Shown: piece after piece, positions 37,890 to 48,121 of the stretch | Numbering within the stretch: the first letter of the stretch is position 1 | How the letters are laid out: each line of letters starts with the position of its first letter | Assembly (NCBI RefSeq): GCF_020567425.1 | Contig: NZ_JAJCVJ010000001.1 | Coordinates: 992,001 to 1,056,000, forward strand | DNA: 64,000 bases | Direction of reading: 5' to 3' | Origin: Salinirubrum litoreum | Lineage (GTDB): Archaea; Halobacteriota; Halobacteria; Halobacteriales; Haloferacaceae | Position numbers and translations under genes: made by a program | Notes under the pieces: generated by a model | What the model was told of the DNA's origin: nothing | Database searches by the model: none | The model's input: only the letters and a program-made list of their open reading frames with translations

Positions 37890-39815
37890 ATGAGGGAACT
37901 TATCACCGATGGCGCAGCTATCACGAGATATGGAGGGCACATAGTGTCGGCGGCAGGCGGCGGTGATCTGCTCGCCATCGTCGCGATCATCATCGGGATC
38001 GGCGTCCTCTCACAGGTTCTGGCGGCCCGGTTTCAAGTTCCTAGCGTGCTCTTCCTGATCGCGTCGGGGATCCTGCTCGGACCGGTGTTGGGACTGGTGA
38101 CACAGGACTCCTTCGGCGGCGCGTTGAGTACCATCGTCGGGTTGTCGGTGGCGATCATCGTCTTCGAGGGGGCCTTTCACCTCCGGATAGACGACCTCCG
38201 GGAGGCCCCGGCCGCGACCCTGCGACTCGTGACCATCGGGGCCGTGATCGCACTCGTCGGCACGGCGGCTGTCGTGCGGTTCGCGCTGCCGAGCGTCGGG
38301 TGGCCCGTCGCCTTCCTCATCGGCGCACTGCTCGTGGCGACCGGTCCGACCGTCATCACGCCGATCCTGGATGTCGTGCCGGTCCGTAACCGCGTCGAGG
38401 CCGCACTGGAGACCGAGGGCATCGTGAACGACGTGACGGCCGCTATCATGGCGATCATCATCTTCAAAGCGGTCGTCAACCCCGACACGAGGGGTGTGGA
38501 ACTGCTCGGCCTGTTCGCCGAGCGACTCGGCATCGGCATGCTGGTCGGCGTCCTCGTCGCCGGGGTGCTGTACTACGCGCTGAAGTACGTCGATCTCTCG
38601 CCGGGCAACGCGCCACAGAGCGCTCGACTGCTCGTACTGGCAGGCGCAATCGTCGCCTTCGGCGGCGCGAACACCCTGCGGACCGAGGCCGGCATCGCCG
38701 CCGTGGCGACCGCCGGTATCCTGCTGGGGAACGCCGACATCCCCTACGAGGAGGAGATAACGGACTTCAAGGGCGACGTGACGCTCGTCGTCCTCTCGTT
38801 CGTCTTCATCGCGCTGGCGGCGCTGTTGGACTTCGGCACGTTGATCGACCTCGGCATCGGCGGTATCCTCGTCGTGCTCGCCGTGGCGCTGGTGATCCGG
38901 CCCCTCCTCGTCTTCGTGTCGGCGCGGGGCGACCGGTTCACGCGCGGCGAGAAGCTGTTCATGAGTTTCGTCGGCCCGCGCGGGATCATCCCCGCGTCGG
39001 TCGCCACCCTCTTCGCCATCCAGTTGGCGGAGACGTACAACCGGCCCGACGCGGCCGCCGCGCTCGTCGGGACCGTCTTCCTCGTCATCCTCGCCACGGT
39101 CGTCTTCGAGGCGGGACTGGCGAAGCAGATCGCGGAATACCTGGACGTGATACCAATGCGAGTCATCGTCGTCGGAGGCGGGAAGGTGGGCCGTGCGCTC
39201 GCCGACCGCCTCGAAGACAGAGGCGAGAACGTGGTACTGATCGAAGAAGACCAAGCCATCGTCGAGACTGCCCGCAACGCGGGGCACACCGTCGTCCACG
39301 GCGACGGGACCGACACGGAAGTACTGGCGTCGGCGGGCGCGGACAACGCCAAGATCGTCGCCGCCGCGACCGGTGACGACGACGCGAACCTGCTGGTCGC
39401 GCAGTTGGCGAAGTCGAAGTTCGCCCCCGAGACGGTGCTGGCGCGGGTCAACGACCCGAACAACGTGGAGGCCTTCGAGGAACTCGGCGTGCGGACCATC
39501 TCCTCGGTGATGGCGACGGCACAGGCGATGGACAACTACATCGAGCGCCCGGCGCTCTCGAACTGGATGGGCGAACTCGGTCGGTCCGGGGACGTACAGG
39601 AGATCGAGGTCACCTCGGAGGAGATGGTCGGGAAGACGGTCCGGGAGATCGGGCCGGCACTCCCCGAGGGGTGTCTGATCGCGCTGGTCGCCCGCAACGG
39701 CGACATCGAGGTGCCGGACGCCGACTTCACCCTGCAGGAGGGCGACCGGATCACGCTTCTCGGTCGCCGCGAGTCCGTCCGGGACGCGATGGAGTTCTGC
39801 CACCCGAACCCCTGA
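37890..39815 (+). CDS. CPA1-type Na+/H+ antiporter fused to RCK (TrkA-N/TrkA-C) domains
   Basis: The 641-residue protein has about 12-13 membrane spans to residue 410. The transport-core motifs are TGPTVITPIL and EGIVND; the Asn180-Asp181 pair is the ND signature of CPA1 exchangers. At 422 a soluble part begins: MRVIVVGGGKVGRALADRLED is the TrkA-N Rossmann fold, followed by a TrkA-C domain (about 555-640). RCK domains bind nucleotides or ions and gate transport, so this fusion is a regulated cation/proton exchanger for salt or pH balance. An alternative GTG start at 37944 would remove the first 18 residues. Confidence 0.9.
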   Translation: MRELITDGAAITRYGGHIVSAAGGGDLLAIVAIIIGIGVLSQVLAARFQVPSVLFLIASGILLGPVLGLVTQDSFGGALSTIVGLSVAIIVFEGAFHLRIDDLREAPAATLRLVTIGAVIALVGTAAVVRFALPSVGWPVAFLIGALLVATGPTVITPILDVVPVRNRVEAALETEGIVNDVTAAIMAIIIFKAVVNPDTRGVELLGLFAERLGIGMLVGVLVAGVLYYALKYVDLSPGNAPQSARLLVLAGAIVAFGGANTLRTEAGIAAVATAGILLGNADIPYEEEITDFKGDVTLVVLSFVFIALAALLDFGTLIDLGIGGILVVLAVALVIRPLLVFVSARGDRFTRGEKLFMSFVGPRGIIPASVATLFAIQLAETYNRPDAAAALVGTVFLVILATVVFEAGLAKQIAEYLDVIPMRVIVVGGGKVGRALADRLEDRGENVVLIEEDQAIVETARNAGHTVVHGDGTDTEVLASAGADNAKIVAAATGDDDANLLVAQLAKSKFAPETVLARVNDPNNVEAFEELGVRTISSVMATAQAMDNYIERPALSNWMGELGRSGDVQEIEVTSEEMVGKTVREIGPALPEGCLIALVARNGDIEVPDADFTLQEGDRITLLGRRESVRDAMEFCHPNP

Positions 39816-40017
39816 CTTCCGGTTCACCCGATCGGTGATCACCGACTGCCGATCCTCGACTGCCGAACGCGACGTGTCGGTCGATCGTCCCGACGCTCTC
39901 GATCTTCGACGACCTCTGTCGTCAAACCACGCGACGACAGCTTCAGTCATCCGAGCACGTCACTGACCGAGTTCGCCGCGACCTGCCCACGTACGTTCAC
40001 GCCACAGTCCCGCCGCC

Positions 40018-41460
40018 CTACTCGTCGACCCAGTGGAAGCCGCCGTCGTTCCGGAGGGCACCGTCCTCGAACAGTTCGTCCGTGTTCCCGACCGCGTCGT
40101 CCGACACGGCCACGTCGGCGTCCGGCACCGAGACGTCGATCTCGGCGTCGGCGACCTGCGACAGATCCTCCACGGCGCGACCGACCTCGGCGACCATCGC
40201 GGTCTGCTCCTCGCTGGCGGCCGCGATCGTCTCCACCTCCGCCGACACCTCGTCCGCGAGGTCGGCCGCCTCCTCGACCATCGTGGCGACACGCTCCGTG
40301 GACGTCGCCTGCTGGTCGGCCGCGCCGGCGACCTCGCTGATGCCCTGTGAGGCCTCGCGGATCGTCTCGGCGATCTCCTTGACGTTCTCCGAGGCCACGT
40401 CGATGATCTGGGCCGTGCGGTCGATGCCGGATCGCGCCTCCTCGATGGAGTCCATCGTCTCCGCCGAGTTCTCCCGGATGTCGGCGACGATCGCCTCGAT
40501 CTCGCTGGTCCGGTCGTCCGTCTCCTCGGCGAGATCGCGCACCTCGTCGGCGACGACCGCGAAGCCGTCGCCCGCCTCGCCCGCGCGGGCCGCCTCGATG
40601 GCCGCGTTCAGCGCCAGCAGGTTCGTCCGCTTCGCCACCTCGTCGATGACGGCGACGACCTCGTCGATCTCCTCGATGCTCTCCCGTAGGTCCTCGGCGT
40701 TCTCGGCCACCTGCGCGACCTCCTCGTCGATGATGTCCATCCCGCCGACGACCGTCTCCGCACCGTCGGCGGCCTCCACCGCCAACTCCTCGGCCTCTGC
40801 GGCGGTGGCGTCCACCTGCGCCGCGCTGGCGGCCACCTGCTCGGTCGACGCCGAGAGCGTGCTCACCTCGTCTGCCACGTCGGTCATCCGGGTCGCCTGG
40901 TCGTCCGCCTGCGCCGAGATCTCGGTCGCGCTCTCGGTGATGCGCTCCGTGGCTCTCCCTAACTCCTCGACGGACGCTTCGATCTCACCGGAGACGCGCG
41001 TCCCGAGTTCTTCGATCCGGTTCCGGGTCTCGACGAGTTCCGTGACCTCGGAGGCGACCTCGAACGCGCCGATCACCTCGCCGTCCTGACCGCGGAGGGG
41101 AACCGCCACGTCGTGAGTGTGCCACCGCCGACCGCTGGCGCTGACGCCGGTCCGGACGTCGTCGGACTCGATCACCGACTCCTCGGCGATCGCCCGCTCT
41201 GCGACCGTGTCGAACTCGCCGTCCGCGTCGGCGACCGCCCCGGCCCGCTCGCCGACCGCGTCGGCGCGGCTCACGTCCGTGATGTCCTCGCAGGCGTCGT
41301 TCCAGTGAGTGATATCCCCCGCGTCGTCCACGACGAGCGCGGGTTCCGGCAACTCGCTCACGACGGTCTCGAAGAGGGTTCGCCAGAAGTCGCGTTCCGC
41401 TCGGACCGCCGCCAGCGACTCGTCGCCCTCGGGTCCCGAATACAGGCGGCTCGTGGTCAT
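40018..41460 (-). CDS. soluble methyl-accepting (Htr-type) signal transducer with PAS domain
   Basis: This 480-residue protein has no membrane span or HAMP domain. An N-terminal PAS domain (about residues 30-140, with [18 protein letters not shown]) is followed by the long antiparallel coiled coil of chemoreceptors. The CheA/CheW-binding hairpin tip is the conserved [19 protein letters not shown] stretch. Glu/Ala/Thr-rich methylation-type helices flank it. It probably senses an internal signal (redox, small molecule) and controls CheA. AGTTTACAC at 41484-41492 (minus strand) is about 28 bases upstream, so 41460 is chosen over 41475. Confidence 0.92.
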   Translation of the reverse strand: MTTSRLYSGPEGDESLAAVRAERDFWRTLFETVVSELPEPALVVDDAGDITHWNDACEDITDVSRADAVGERAGAVADADGEFDTVAERAIAEESVIESDDVRTGVSASGRRWHTHDVAVPLRGQDGEVIGAFEVASEVTELVETRNRIEELGTRVSGEIEASVEELGRATERITESATEISAQADDQATRMTDVADEVSTLSASTEQVAASAAQVDATAAEAEELAVEAADGAETVVGGMDIIDEEVAQVAENAEDLRESIEEIDEVVAVIDEVAKRTNLLALNAAIEAARAGEAGDGFAVVADEVRDLAEETDDRTSEIEAIVADIRENSAETMDSIEEARSGIDRTAQIIDVASENVKEIAETIREASQGISEVAGAADQQATSTERVATMVEEAADLADEVSAEVETIAAASEEQTAMVAEVGRAVEDLSQVADAEIDVSVPDADVAVSDDAVGNTDELFEDGALRNDGGFHWVDE

Positions 41461-41526
41461 CTGCCGGAGTGTCACACTACTGGGTGTAAACTCTTTCCCA
41501 GCGACCAGTTAATAGAGCGACACGAT

Positions 41527-42078
41527 CTACTGGAAACCCCGTCCGACCTCGTCGCCCTCTACGAGTTCATCTAGTTCCGCATCGAGTACCTGTTCGGCGT
41601 CTTCGAAGGTGTTCGACAGTTCGTCCAGCGCGGCGGGACGCTCGTCGAACTCGTAGTCCATCGGGCCGAACGCCGGCGAGTCGAGGGCGTCCATCACGTC
41701 GTCGAAGAGGTCCTCGCCGGTCGTCGGGGCTTCGCTGTGGACCTTCAGCGTCTCCTCCAGTCGGGTCGCCATCTCCTCGGCGTGGTCCTCGTCCTCGGGC
41801 GGTCGCTGGACCGCGAACCGGCCAGCGTCCTCGCCTCGCGGGAGGATGTCGGCGAGGTCGTCGTCCACCTTCCGGGCGACCTCCGCGCCGACACCCTTGA
41901 CGTCGTAGGGGTTCCGGGCGTAGGTCTTCAGTTGGTAGAGGCCGACCGACGGGTGGCCGACGAACATGTCTTCGCCGAGTCCGCGCCGCCGGTTCCCGGC
42001 GACCGCCCGCCAGTCGTCGGGATCGGCGTTCGCCTCCGTCACGTCTCTGAGGATGTCCTGCCAGTCCCTGACACGCAT
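41527..42078 (-). CDS. conserved haloarchaeal hypothetical protein (183 aa)
   Basis: Starting at 42078 the protein reads MRVRDWQDILRDVTEANADPDDWRAVAG. It has a GLGEDMFVGHPSVGLYQLKTYARNPYDVKGVGAEVARKV block, where an HhH-like GVGAEVA turn can be seen, and a Glu/Asp-rich helical second half. I do not recognise a named family or catalytic site. A longer upstream frame is rejected because it runs towards the next gene with poor composition. Confidence 0.7.
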   Translation of the reverse strand: MRVRDWQDILRDVTEANADPDDWRAVAGNRRRGLGEDMFVGHPSVGLYQLKTYARNPYDVKGVGAEVARKVDDDLADILPRGEDAGRFAVQRPPEDEDHAEEMATRLEETLKVHSEAPTTGEDLFDDVMDALDSPAFGPMDYEFDERPAALDELSNTFEDAEQVLDAELDELVEGDEVGRGFQ

Positions 42079-42195
42079 ATCCGAGTCGTGGGTCGGCAGG
42101 GCTATGTGACTGTCGGTCGTTCCGACTCCGTCGCCGACCGGCGGGTCGGGGACCCCGTCGACACGGGCCGTGTCGCCACCCGGCGTCACCGCCCG

Positions 42196-42996
42196 TCAGT
42201 CGTCGAGTCCGTCGATACCGCGTGTCGCAGAGAGGACGTGCTCGTGGACGGCCCCGTTCGAGGCGACGAGGCCGCGCGAGTCGTGACGCCAGTGGTCGCC
42301 GTGTACGTCGGTCACCTCGCCGCCGGCCTGCCGGATCAGGTGTGCGCCGGCCACGGTGTCCCACGGGTTGGCGACGAGGTTCGTCAGCGCCCCGTCGAGT
42401 GCGCCGTCGGCGACGAACGCCAGCACGGCCTGTGCCGATCCGAACCGGCGCATGTCGCCGAACCGGGAGACGATCTCCCGGCCGGCGGCGGCGTACTGGT
42501 CTCGGCTGTCGAAGTCCCACCAGTAGGTCGGCGTGACGGCGCAGGTCTCGGGGTCGTCGTCGTCTGAGACCGACACCGGGACGCCGTTGCGTTCGGTCTG
42601 ACCGTCGCCGGCGACGTAGCTGTCTTCCATCGCCGGGAGGACGACGGCGGCGGCGACCGGTTCGCCGTCGACGACTGCGGCCACGGCGGTCGCCCAGACC
42701 CGGAGGTTCCGGACGTAGTTGTTCGTCCCGTCGATGGGGTCGATGACCCACGCAGCGCCCTCGTCGGGGACGTCTTTCAACTCCTCGTCTTCCTCGCCGA
42801 CGATGGCGTCGTCGGGGTACTCCTCGCGGATGACCTCGACGACGCGGGCCTGCGCGTCTCTGTCGGCCTGTGTCACCACGTCCGTCTTCCCGCCCTTCGT
42901 CTCGACCGCGATGCCGTCCCGGAAGGCGTCCAGCGCGACCGCGCCGCCGGCCTCCGCCGCACGCTCGGCGACCGCGACGCGACTGCTGTCGTTCAT
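42196..42996 (-). CDS. inositol monophosphatase/FBPase family phosphatase
   Basis: The 266-residue Mg-dependent phosphatase has the family's metal ligands in GEE (Glu68/Glu69), DPIDGTNN (Asp86, Asp89) and WDTVAG near residue 213. In archaea such enzymes act as inositol-1-phosphatase and/or fructose-1,6-bisphosphatase; the DPIDGTNN form is closer to inositol monophosphatases. The substrate cannot be settled from sequence alone. It has no operon partner: 117 bases separate it from the next gene on the same strand. Confidence 0.9.
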   Translation of the reverse strand: MNDSSRVAVAERAAEAGGAVALDAFRDGIAVETKGGKTDVVTQADRDAQARVVEVIREEYPDDAIVGEEDEELKDVPDEGAAWVIDPIDGTNNYVRNLRVWATAVAAVVDGEPVAAAVVLPAMEDSYVAGDGQTERNGVPVSVSDDDDPETCAVTPTYWWDFDSRDQYAAAGREIVSRFGDMRRFGSAQAVLAFVADGALDGALTNLVANPWDTVAGAHLIRQAGGEVTDVHGDHWRHDSRGLVASNGAVHEHVLSATRGIDGLDD

Positions 42997-43121
42997 ACCT
43001 CGTCGACGACACGAGGGCCAATCAGGGCGTCGGTCTCCGGGTGCCGGGTCGCTCTCGGCCGCTGTCGACCGCCCCGAGCCGGGACAGACGATTTATCCGA
43101 GTGGGCGACGACCCTCGACGG

Positions 43122-43394
43122 GTGACGACGCTCCCGCCGGACGTCCACCAGACGCTCACGCAACTGCTCGACAGCGCCGGGGAGGCGCTCGAACGCGGCG
43201 AGTTCGAGACGGCCCGCGAGAGCGTCGAGACGGCGGCGGCCGTGACCGAGAACAAGGTGCCGCCCGGCGAGACGAAGGCGCGACTCCAGCACGGCTACCG
43301 CGAACTGGAACCGCTGCTGGCGGACGAACCGGTCGTCGCGGGCGAGTATCTGCGACTGCTCTCCGAGACCGTCGAGAACTGTCCGGTCGGCTGA
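43122..43394 (+). CDS. small helical hypothetical protein (90 aa)
   Basis: A GTG at 43122 gives (M)TTLPPDVHQTLTQLLDSAGEALERGEFETARESVETAAAVTENKV, with two helical stretches like a TPR-like pair and a second half YRELEPLLADEPVVAGEYLRLLSETVENC. A TTTATCC box at 43090-43097 is about 28 bases upstream, which decides this start. No family is recognised. It converges with ipk, leaving 30 bases. Confidence 0.7.
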   Translation: MTTLPPDVHQTLTQLLDSAGEALERGEFETARESVETAAAVTENKVPPGETKARLQHGYRELEPLLADEPVVAGEYLRLLSETVENCPVG

Positions 43395-43424
43395 GTGGTT
43401 TCGGGAACGGGTCGGTGGATCCCG

Positions 43425-44189
43425 TCAGTCGATTCTGGTCCCCGGCGAGCCACCGGCGAGGAACTCCGAGACGCCCTCGGGGCCGAACACGTAGGCTGGC
43501 GCGTCCAGCGCGAGCAGGGTCTGCACTTTCCCGGCCATCCCACCGGTCACGTCGGTCGCGTCGCTCCCGCCGAGATACGTCGCCACGTCGTCGAACGACT
43601 CGATGGTCGGGATCACGTCGCCCGCGTCGTCCAGCACACCCGGCACGGTCGAGCAGAGACCGACTCTGTCGGCGTCCAGACTCTCGGCGAGTCTGACGAC
43701 GATCTCGTCGCCCGACAGCACCGTGACGCCCTCGCCCTCGTGGGCCACGCCGTCGCCGTGGAGGACCGGGACGAACCCCTCGCCCAGCAGTCGCCGGGTC
43801 GAGTCGAGCGGGAGCGTCAGGTCGCCGGCCGCGTCCCGCGCGCCGACAGAGAGCGGGTGGACCGGCAGTGCCGGCACCTCGTGCGACTGCAGGCTGTCGA
43901 GGACGGCGCGGTTGAGCGTCTTCATCGCCTCGTGGATGGCGAGCGCGCCGGTTGCCGAGTGGGTCCCGTCCGCGGTCGTGACGCCCCACTCCTCGGCGTG
44001 GTAGTGGCCGAAGCTCCCGCCGCCGTGGACGACCGCGAGGTCTGCCGGGGCGTCGCTCCCGCTTCCCGTCGCCCGACCCGCGGCTCCAGCGATGTCCTCC
44101 GCCAGCGCCGAGAGCGCGTCGTCGTCCACCGTCTCTCGACGGTCCTTCTCGGTGACGACGCTCCCGCCGAGTTTGAGGACGGTCGTCAT
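43425..44189 (-). CDS. ipk: isopentenyl phosphate kinase
   Basis: IPK converts isopentenyl phosphate to isopentenyl diphosphate in the archaeal mevalonate route. The 254-residue amino-acid-kinase-fold protein has Lys6 in VLKLGGS, the diagnostic HGGGSFGH with His62 (the catalytic histidine distinguishing IPK), LSGDEIVVRLA and DVTGGMAGKV. It overlaps the mvk gene by 4 bases (ATGA), so both are made from one message. This pairing supports the modified mevalonate pathway used by haloarchaea for their isoprenoid ether lipids. Confidence 0.95.
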   Translation of the reverse strand: MTTVLKLGGSVVTEKDRRETVDDDALSALAEDIAGAAGRATGSGSDAPADLAVVHGGGSFGHYHAEEWGVTTADGTHSATGALAIHEAMKTLNRAVLDSLQSHEVPALPVHPLSVGARDAAGDLTLPLDSTRRLLGEGFVPVLHGDGVAHEGEGVTVLSGDEIVVRLAESLDADRVGLCSTVPGVLDDAGDVIPTIESFDDVATYLGGSDATDVTGGMAGKVQTLLALDAPAYVFGPEGVSEFLAGGSPGTRID

Positions 44190-45259
44190 TCCTCGGCCCC
44201 CTCCGACGACTCCGCGCCTGCCGGCGCGTCGTCGCCGGTCGTCCCGTCTCCCTCCGCCCGGACCCCTTCGGTCGCCAGTTCCGCCCGGAACACGTCGTCG
44301 CAGTCGGGCGTGTAGCGCAGGGCGGTCTCGGTCGCGTCGGTCGGATCGAGCGCGACGATACAGCCACCGCCGCCCGCACCGGTCAGTTTCGCACCGTGCG
44401 CGCCGGCCTCGCGGGCCGACCAGACCATCGCGTCCAGCGACCGGGAGGAGACGCCGAGCGCCTCCAGCAGGCCGTGATCGAAGTTCAGGAGGCCGCCGAG
44501 TTCGGCGAGCAACTCGTCGCTCGGCGGGTCGTCGGGGTCGGCGTCGGCCAGCAGGGCCTCGCCGGTCCGGACGACGTCACCGATTGCGGTCACGGTGTCG
44601 GCCGCGAAGTCGTACTCCTCTCGCAGTTTTCGGACCCCGGCGACGAGTTCGCCGGTGTCGCCAGCGCCGCCGTCGAACCCGACGACGAAGGGGAGTTCCG
44701 GCGCGTCGATGGTCCGGCAGTCGTCACCCTCGACGCGGACCGCCCCGCCCATCGCCGAGCAGAAGGTGTCGGCTCGCGAGGCCTGCCCGTCCTGCACCTG
44801 ATGCTCCGCGCGGTAGGCGCGCTCTGCGATCTCCTCGGGCGGGAGGTCGACGCCGCAGGCCCGCGTCGCGGCGTCGATACCGGCGACGACGACTGCGGCC
44901 GAGGAGCCGAGGCCGGCCCCCAGCGGGATGTCCGACTCGACGGTGATGTCGAAGCCGACCGACTCGTCGCCCACGGCGTCGCGGGCCTGCTCGACCGCCG
45001 CGTCGACGTAGCCCATCGCGGCCCGGAGCAGGGGCGTCGGGACGTCCACGTCCGGCGCGTCGTCGGTCGGGCCGCCGTACTCGACCGTGAACCCGTCCAG
45101 CGAGAGGTCGGCCGCCTCGACCCGGATGTGGTCGTCGTCGCGCGGGTCGGCGGTGACGGTCGCCCGGCGCTCCACGGCACAGGGGATCGCCGGTTCGCCG
45201 TACACCACCGCGTGCTCGCCGAACAGGTACACCTTGCCGGGCGCGCTCGAAACGGTCAT
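44186..45259 (-). CDS. mvk: mevalonate kinase
   Basis: The 357-residue GHMP kinase phosphorylates mevalonate. It has APGKVYLFGEHAVVYG at the N-terminus, the phosphate loop PLGAGLGSSAAV, and the C-terminal GAKLTGAGGGGCIVAL. The last 35 residues are an acidic, Gly/Ala-rich tail. The gene is first in the mvk-ipk operon. CTGTTAGGA on the minus strand (45281-45289) is a TATA-like box about 26 bases upstream. Confidence 0.96.
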   Translation of the reverse strand: MTVSSAPGKVYLFGEHAVVYGEPAIPCAVERRATVTADPRDDDHIRVEAADLSLDGFTVEYGGPTDDAPDVDVPTPLLRAAMGYVDAAVEQARDAVGDESVGFDITVESDIPLGAGLGSSAAVVVAGIDAATRACGVDLPPEEIAERAYRAEHQVQDGQASRADTFCSAMGGAVRVEGDDCRTIDAPELPFVVGFDGGAGDTGELVAGVRKLREEYDFAADTVTAIGDVVRTGEALLADADPDDPPSDELLAELGGLLNFDHGLLEALGVSSRSLDAMVWSAREAGAHGAKLTGAGGGGCIVALDPTDATETALRYTPDCDDVFRAELATEGVRAEGDGTTGDDAPAGAESSEGAEE

Positions 45260-45334
45260 CGTCGGCGCTTCGCGGGGGGTCCTAACAGTAGTTCCGTTCT
45301 CGGGTGGACCGGCCCCGATCGGCGACCACCCTCC

Positions 45335-46099
45335 TCAGACGCGCCGACCCCGATGGATCACACCCGAGACGCCCCGTCCCCAGAAACTCCCGACGATCTG
45401 CCGACCCAGTAGCCGCCTGCCGACGCCGAGGTCCCGGAGGTCGTCGGCGCGGTCGTGACGTCCGAGCGTCAGGTGGACGCCCGAGTCGAGCGAGCGCGCA
45501 CCGACCGGTCCCGCGAGCTCGACTGCGGTCGCCAGCAGTCCGCCATCGTGTTCGGTGTAGCTGGTCGCACTCGTGTCGACCGGCAACGTTCGGCCCGTGT
45601 CGACCGTCAGGGTCAGCACCGCCTCGCCGCCGACCGCGACACGACAGCACCGAGTCGGTCGGTCGGCGCTACCTGTCCTCCGCTCGGGGTCGCCCGTGCC
45701 GGTCTCGAACTCGATGCCGGCGACCGTCTTCGGATACCCCCAGCCGTCGACGCCGAGCAGTCTGGCCGGGTCGGTCGTCACCGGGAGCCAGTGGACCCAT
45801 CCGCCGACCGTGCGGGCCGACAGCGGCACGCCGTCGATACTGTGGCGACTCACGGGGACGATGACAGCGAACTCGCCGTAGGGGTCGAAGTCGCCGACGC
45901 GGGCGTAGTCGATGCCGACGAGCGTGAGGAGTCCCGCACGGCGGCCGACACGTACCGGTCGGAGTCGCTCGGGTGTGACGCGGTCCAGCGTGTCGAAGTC
46001 GGCGACCGCGACGACGCCCGCGATGGCCGCCTCGTACGCGACGGGAAACTCGACGACTCGGCCGTTCGAGAGCGTCGTGGTGCCCTCGTCGCTGGTCAC
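45335..46099 (-). CDS. acetoacetate decarboxylase-family protein
   Basis: The GTG at 46099 overlaps the CBS-gene stop by 4 bases (GTGA). The 254-residue product has the GWGYPK motif with Lys124, matching the Schiff-base lysine of acetoacetate decarboxylase, plus the ADC-like strands YGEFAVIVPV and WVHWLPVTTD. Family members decarboxylate or condense beta-keto acids, and many have other substrates. The coupling to a CBS-domain gene suggests control by an adenylate or similar ligand, which is inference. Confidence 0.8.
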   Translation of the reverse strand: MTSDEGTTTLSNGRVVEFPVAYEAAIAGVVAVADFDTLDRVTPERLRPVRVGRRAGLLTLVGIDYARVGDFDPYGEFAVIVPVSRHSIDGVPLSARTVGGWVHWLPVTTDPARLLGVDGWGYPKTVAGIEFETGTGDPERRTGSADRPTRCCRVAVGGEAVLTLTVDTGRTLPVDTSATSYTEHDGGLLATAVELAGPVGARSLDSGVHLTLGRHDRADDLRDLGVGRRLLGRQIVGSFWGRGVSGVIHRGRRV

Positions 46100-46662
46100 G
46101 AGTGGTCCACTGGGTCGTCGGTCTCTCCACGCCCCGCTTCGCGTTCCTCCCGGAGCGCCCGGAGCAGGTCCTGTCGGGCGACGATACCGACCAGTCGCTC
46201 GTCGTCGTCGACGACCGGCAACCGGTTGATGTCCCGTTCTGCGTCGGTCAACAGCGCTAACATCTCGTCGAGAGCGGCGTCGGTCCCGACCGTCACGACC
46301 GGACTCGACATCACCTCGCTGATCGGTCTGCCGGCGTTCCGCAGGAGGTCGACGCCGAGGTCGAGTTCGTCCCACGACACGTCGACGGCGTAGGTCAGCG
46401 TCTCCATGAACGGCGGGAAGCCGATCGGAATCCACAGCGTACGATCCTCGGTCTGAAACAACCCGACCAGGTCACGTTGGGTGACGATGCCGACCACGCG
46501 ATGCTCGTCGTCGACGACCGGGAAGCCGTCGAAGTCGGCGCGGGCGAGTCTCCCGAGAACGTCGCTCACGTCGTCGTCGGGCGCGACCGTCTCGACCTCG
46601 CGGGTCATCACGTCGCCGGCAGTCCGGCCACCGGGTGCGGGGCTGTCGCCTGTCGGAGCCAT
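46096..46662 (-). CDS. CBS-domain protein
   Basis: The 188-residue protein consists of two CBS domains: MTREVETVAPDDDVSDVLGRLARADFDGFPVVDDEHRVVGIVTQRDLV, then a second beginning ISEVMSSPVVTVGTDAALDEML. A 45-residue spacer between them contains a hydrophobic WIPIGFPPFMETLTYA segment. Stand-alone CBS pairs bind AMP/ATP/SAM and act as energy-sensing modules or modulate partner proteins. The gene ends in a GTGA overlap with the acetoacetate-decarboxylase-like gene. Confidence 0.9.
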   Translation of the reverse strand: MAPTGDSPAPGGRTAGDVMTREVETVAPDDDVSDVLGRLARADFDGFPVVDDEHRVVGIVTQRDLVGLFQTEDRTLWIPIGFPPFMETLTYAVDVSWDELDLGVDLLRNAGRPISEVMSSPVVTVGTDAALDEMLALLTDAERDINRLPVVDDDERLVGIVARQDLLRALREEREAGRGETDDPVDHS

Positions 46663-46777
46663 ACGAGACGTGACAACGCGAAGCGGCGTCAGTCTTCGGT
46701 CGGCATCGTCGTGACACCAACCGGTGTCGGTCGTCGCTCGGGCGTCACGGAGACAGAGGGACGGTCGAGGACCGGAG

Positions 46778-48121
46778 TCAGTCGTCGCCGGCCGTCTCGC
46801 CGGGGACACCCGGCGTCTCGGGCGGATCGGGCTGATCGTAGAGGTGACAGGCCACCGGGTTGTCGATCGCCTGTAGCGCCGGGCGACGCGTCTCACAGAC
46901 GCTCTCGAACCGGTCCCGGAGCGTCGCCGTCGCCAACTCGGTCTCGCCGTCGGCGAGGTCGTCGATGGCCGACTCCACCACGTCCTCGTTCTCGCCCGAC
47001 AGCGAGAAGTCGGCTGTGAACACCTCCTCGCGGAGTTCGCGCTTGAACGCCGGGCGGTCCTCGCGGGCGTCGGCGTCACCAGCAGACTCCCACAGGGCGT
47101 CGAGGTTCAACTCCCCGCGCTCGATGCGGTCCCGGAGGTCCATCACCTCGCGGTAGGCCTCCTGCTCGATGTCCACGTCCTCCGGGGCGATCACCTTCGG
47201 ACAGCGCGTCCGGAAGCGACAGCCAGACGGCGGGTTGCGCGGACTCGGGACGTCGCCGCGCAACGCCTCGACGCGCCGACCGTGCTCCTCGGTCGCGGCG
47301 CGTGGGACCGACTCCAGCAGGGCCTGCGTGTAGGGGTGCTGGGGGTCGTCGAAGATGTCGTCGGTCGGGCCGAGTTCCGCGACGTTGCCGAGGTACATCA
47401 CCGCGACACGGTCGCAGATGTGCCGGACGACGCTCAGGTCGTGGGCGATGAACAGATACGTCAGCCCGAACTCCTCCTGCAGGTCGTCCAGCAGGTTCAG
47501 CACCTGCGCCTGCACGGAGACGTCGAGTGCCGACACCGGTTCGTCGAGGACGACGAACTCCGGTTCCAAGGCGAGTGCGCGGGCGATGCCGACACGCTGG
47601 CGTTGCCCACCGGAGAACTCGTGTGGATACCGGTCGAGTTGCCCGGCCGACAGCCCGACACGTTCGAGCAGGTCGGCCGCACGTTCCCGCCGTGCCTCGC
47701 CCTTCGATAGGCCCTGCGGTGGATTCTCCGGCAGTCCGTGGACCCGGAGCGGTTCGGCGATGATCTCGCCGACCGTCATCCGAGGGTCGAGACTGGAGAA
47801 GGGGTCCTGAAACACGATGCCGGCACGTCGGCGGAACTCGGTCAGATCGTCGCCCGCGAGGTCGAACACCGGTTCGCCGTCGAAGTACACCTGCCCGTCT
47901 GTCGCCTCTCGCAGGCGGAGCAGGGTCTCGCCGGTCGTGGACTTGCCACAACCGGACTCGCCGACCAGCCCCAGCGTCTCGCCGGGGAACACGTCGAAGC
48001 TCACGCCGTCGACAGCTTTCACGCTCTGGGTCTCCCGGCGGAGGAGGTCGTCTAACAGGGTGTCGCGCTCGAAGTAGTACTTTTTCAACTCTTCGACGCG
48101 GACCAGTGGCTCGTCGCTCAC
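46778..48121 (-). CDS. dipeptide/oligopeptide ABC transporter ATP-binding protein (DppF/OppF-like)
   Basis: The 447-residue ATPase has Walker [10 protein letters not shown], signature FSGGQRQR, Walker [12 protein letters not shown] and the H-loop AHD, followed by the oligopeptide-transporter C-terminal domain (GCRFRTRCP ... VACHLY). Between RCP and the final cysteine block is an extra stretch of about 90 acidic residues absent from bacterial OppF. It overlaps the upstream ATPase gene by 4 bases and is the last gene of the transporter operon. Confidence 0.95.
   Translation of the reverse strand: MSDEPLVRVEELKKYYFERDTLLDDLLRRETQSVKAVDGVSFDVFPGETLGLVGESGCGKSTTGETLLRLREATDGQVYFDGEPVFDLAGDDLTEFRRRAGIVFQDPFSSLDPRMTVGEIIAEPLRVHGLPENPPQGLSKGEARRERAADLLERVGLSAGQLDRYPHEFSGGQRQRVGIARALALEPEFVVLDEPVSALDVSVQAQVLNLLDDLQEEFGLTYLFIAHDLSVVRHICDRVAVMYLGNVAELGPTDDIFDDPQHPYTQALLESVPRAATEEHGRRVEALRGDVPSPRNPPSGCRFRTRCPKVIAPEDVDIEQEAYREVMDLRDRIERGELNLDALWESAGDADAREDRPAFKRELREEVFTADFSLSGENEDVVESAIDDLADGETELATATLRDRFESVCETRRPALQAIDNPVACHLYDQPDPPETPGVPGETAGDD

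Noticed and set aside
46713-46728. GACACC-AACC-GGTGTC hairpin as transcription terminator of the peptide ABC operon
   Set aside because: The stem is short and there is no T-tract on the minus strand; archaeal termination signals are usually T-rich.
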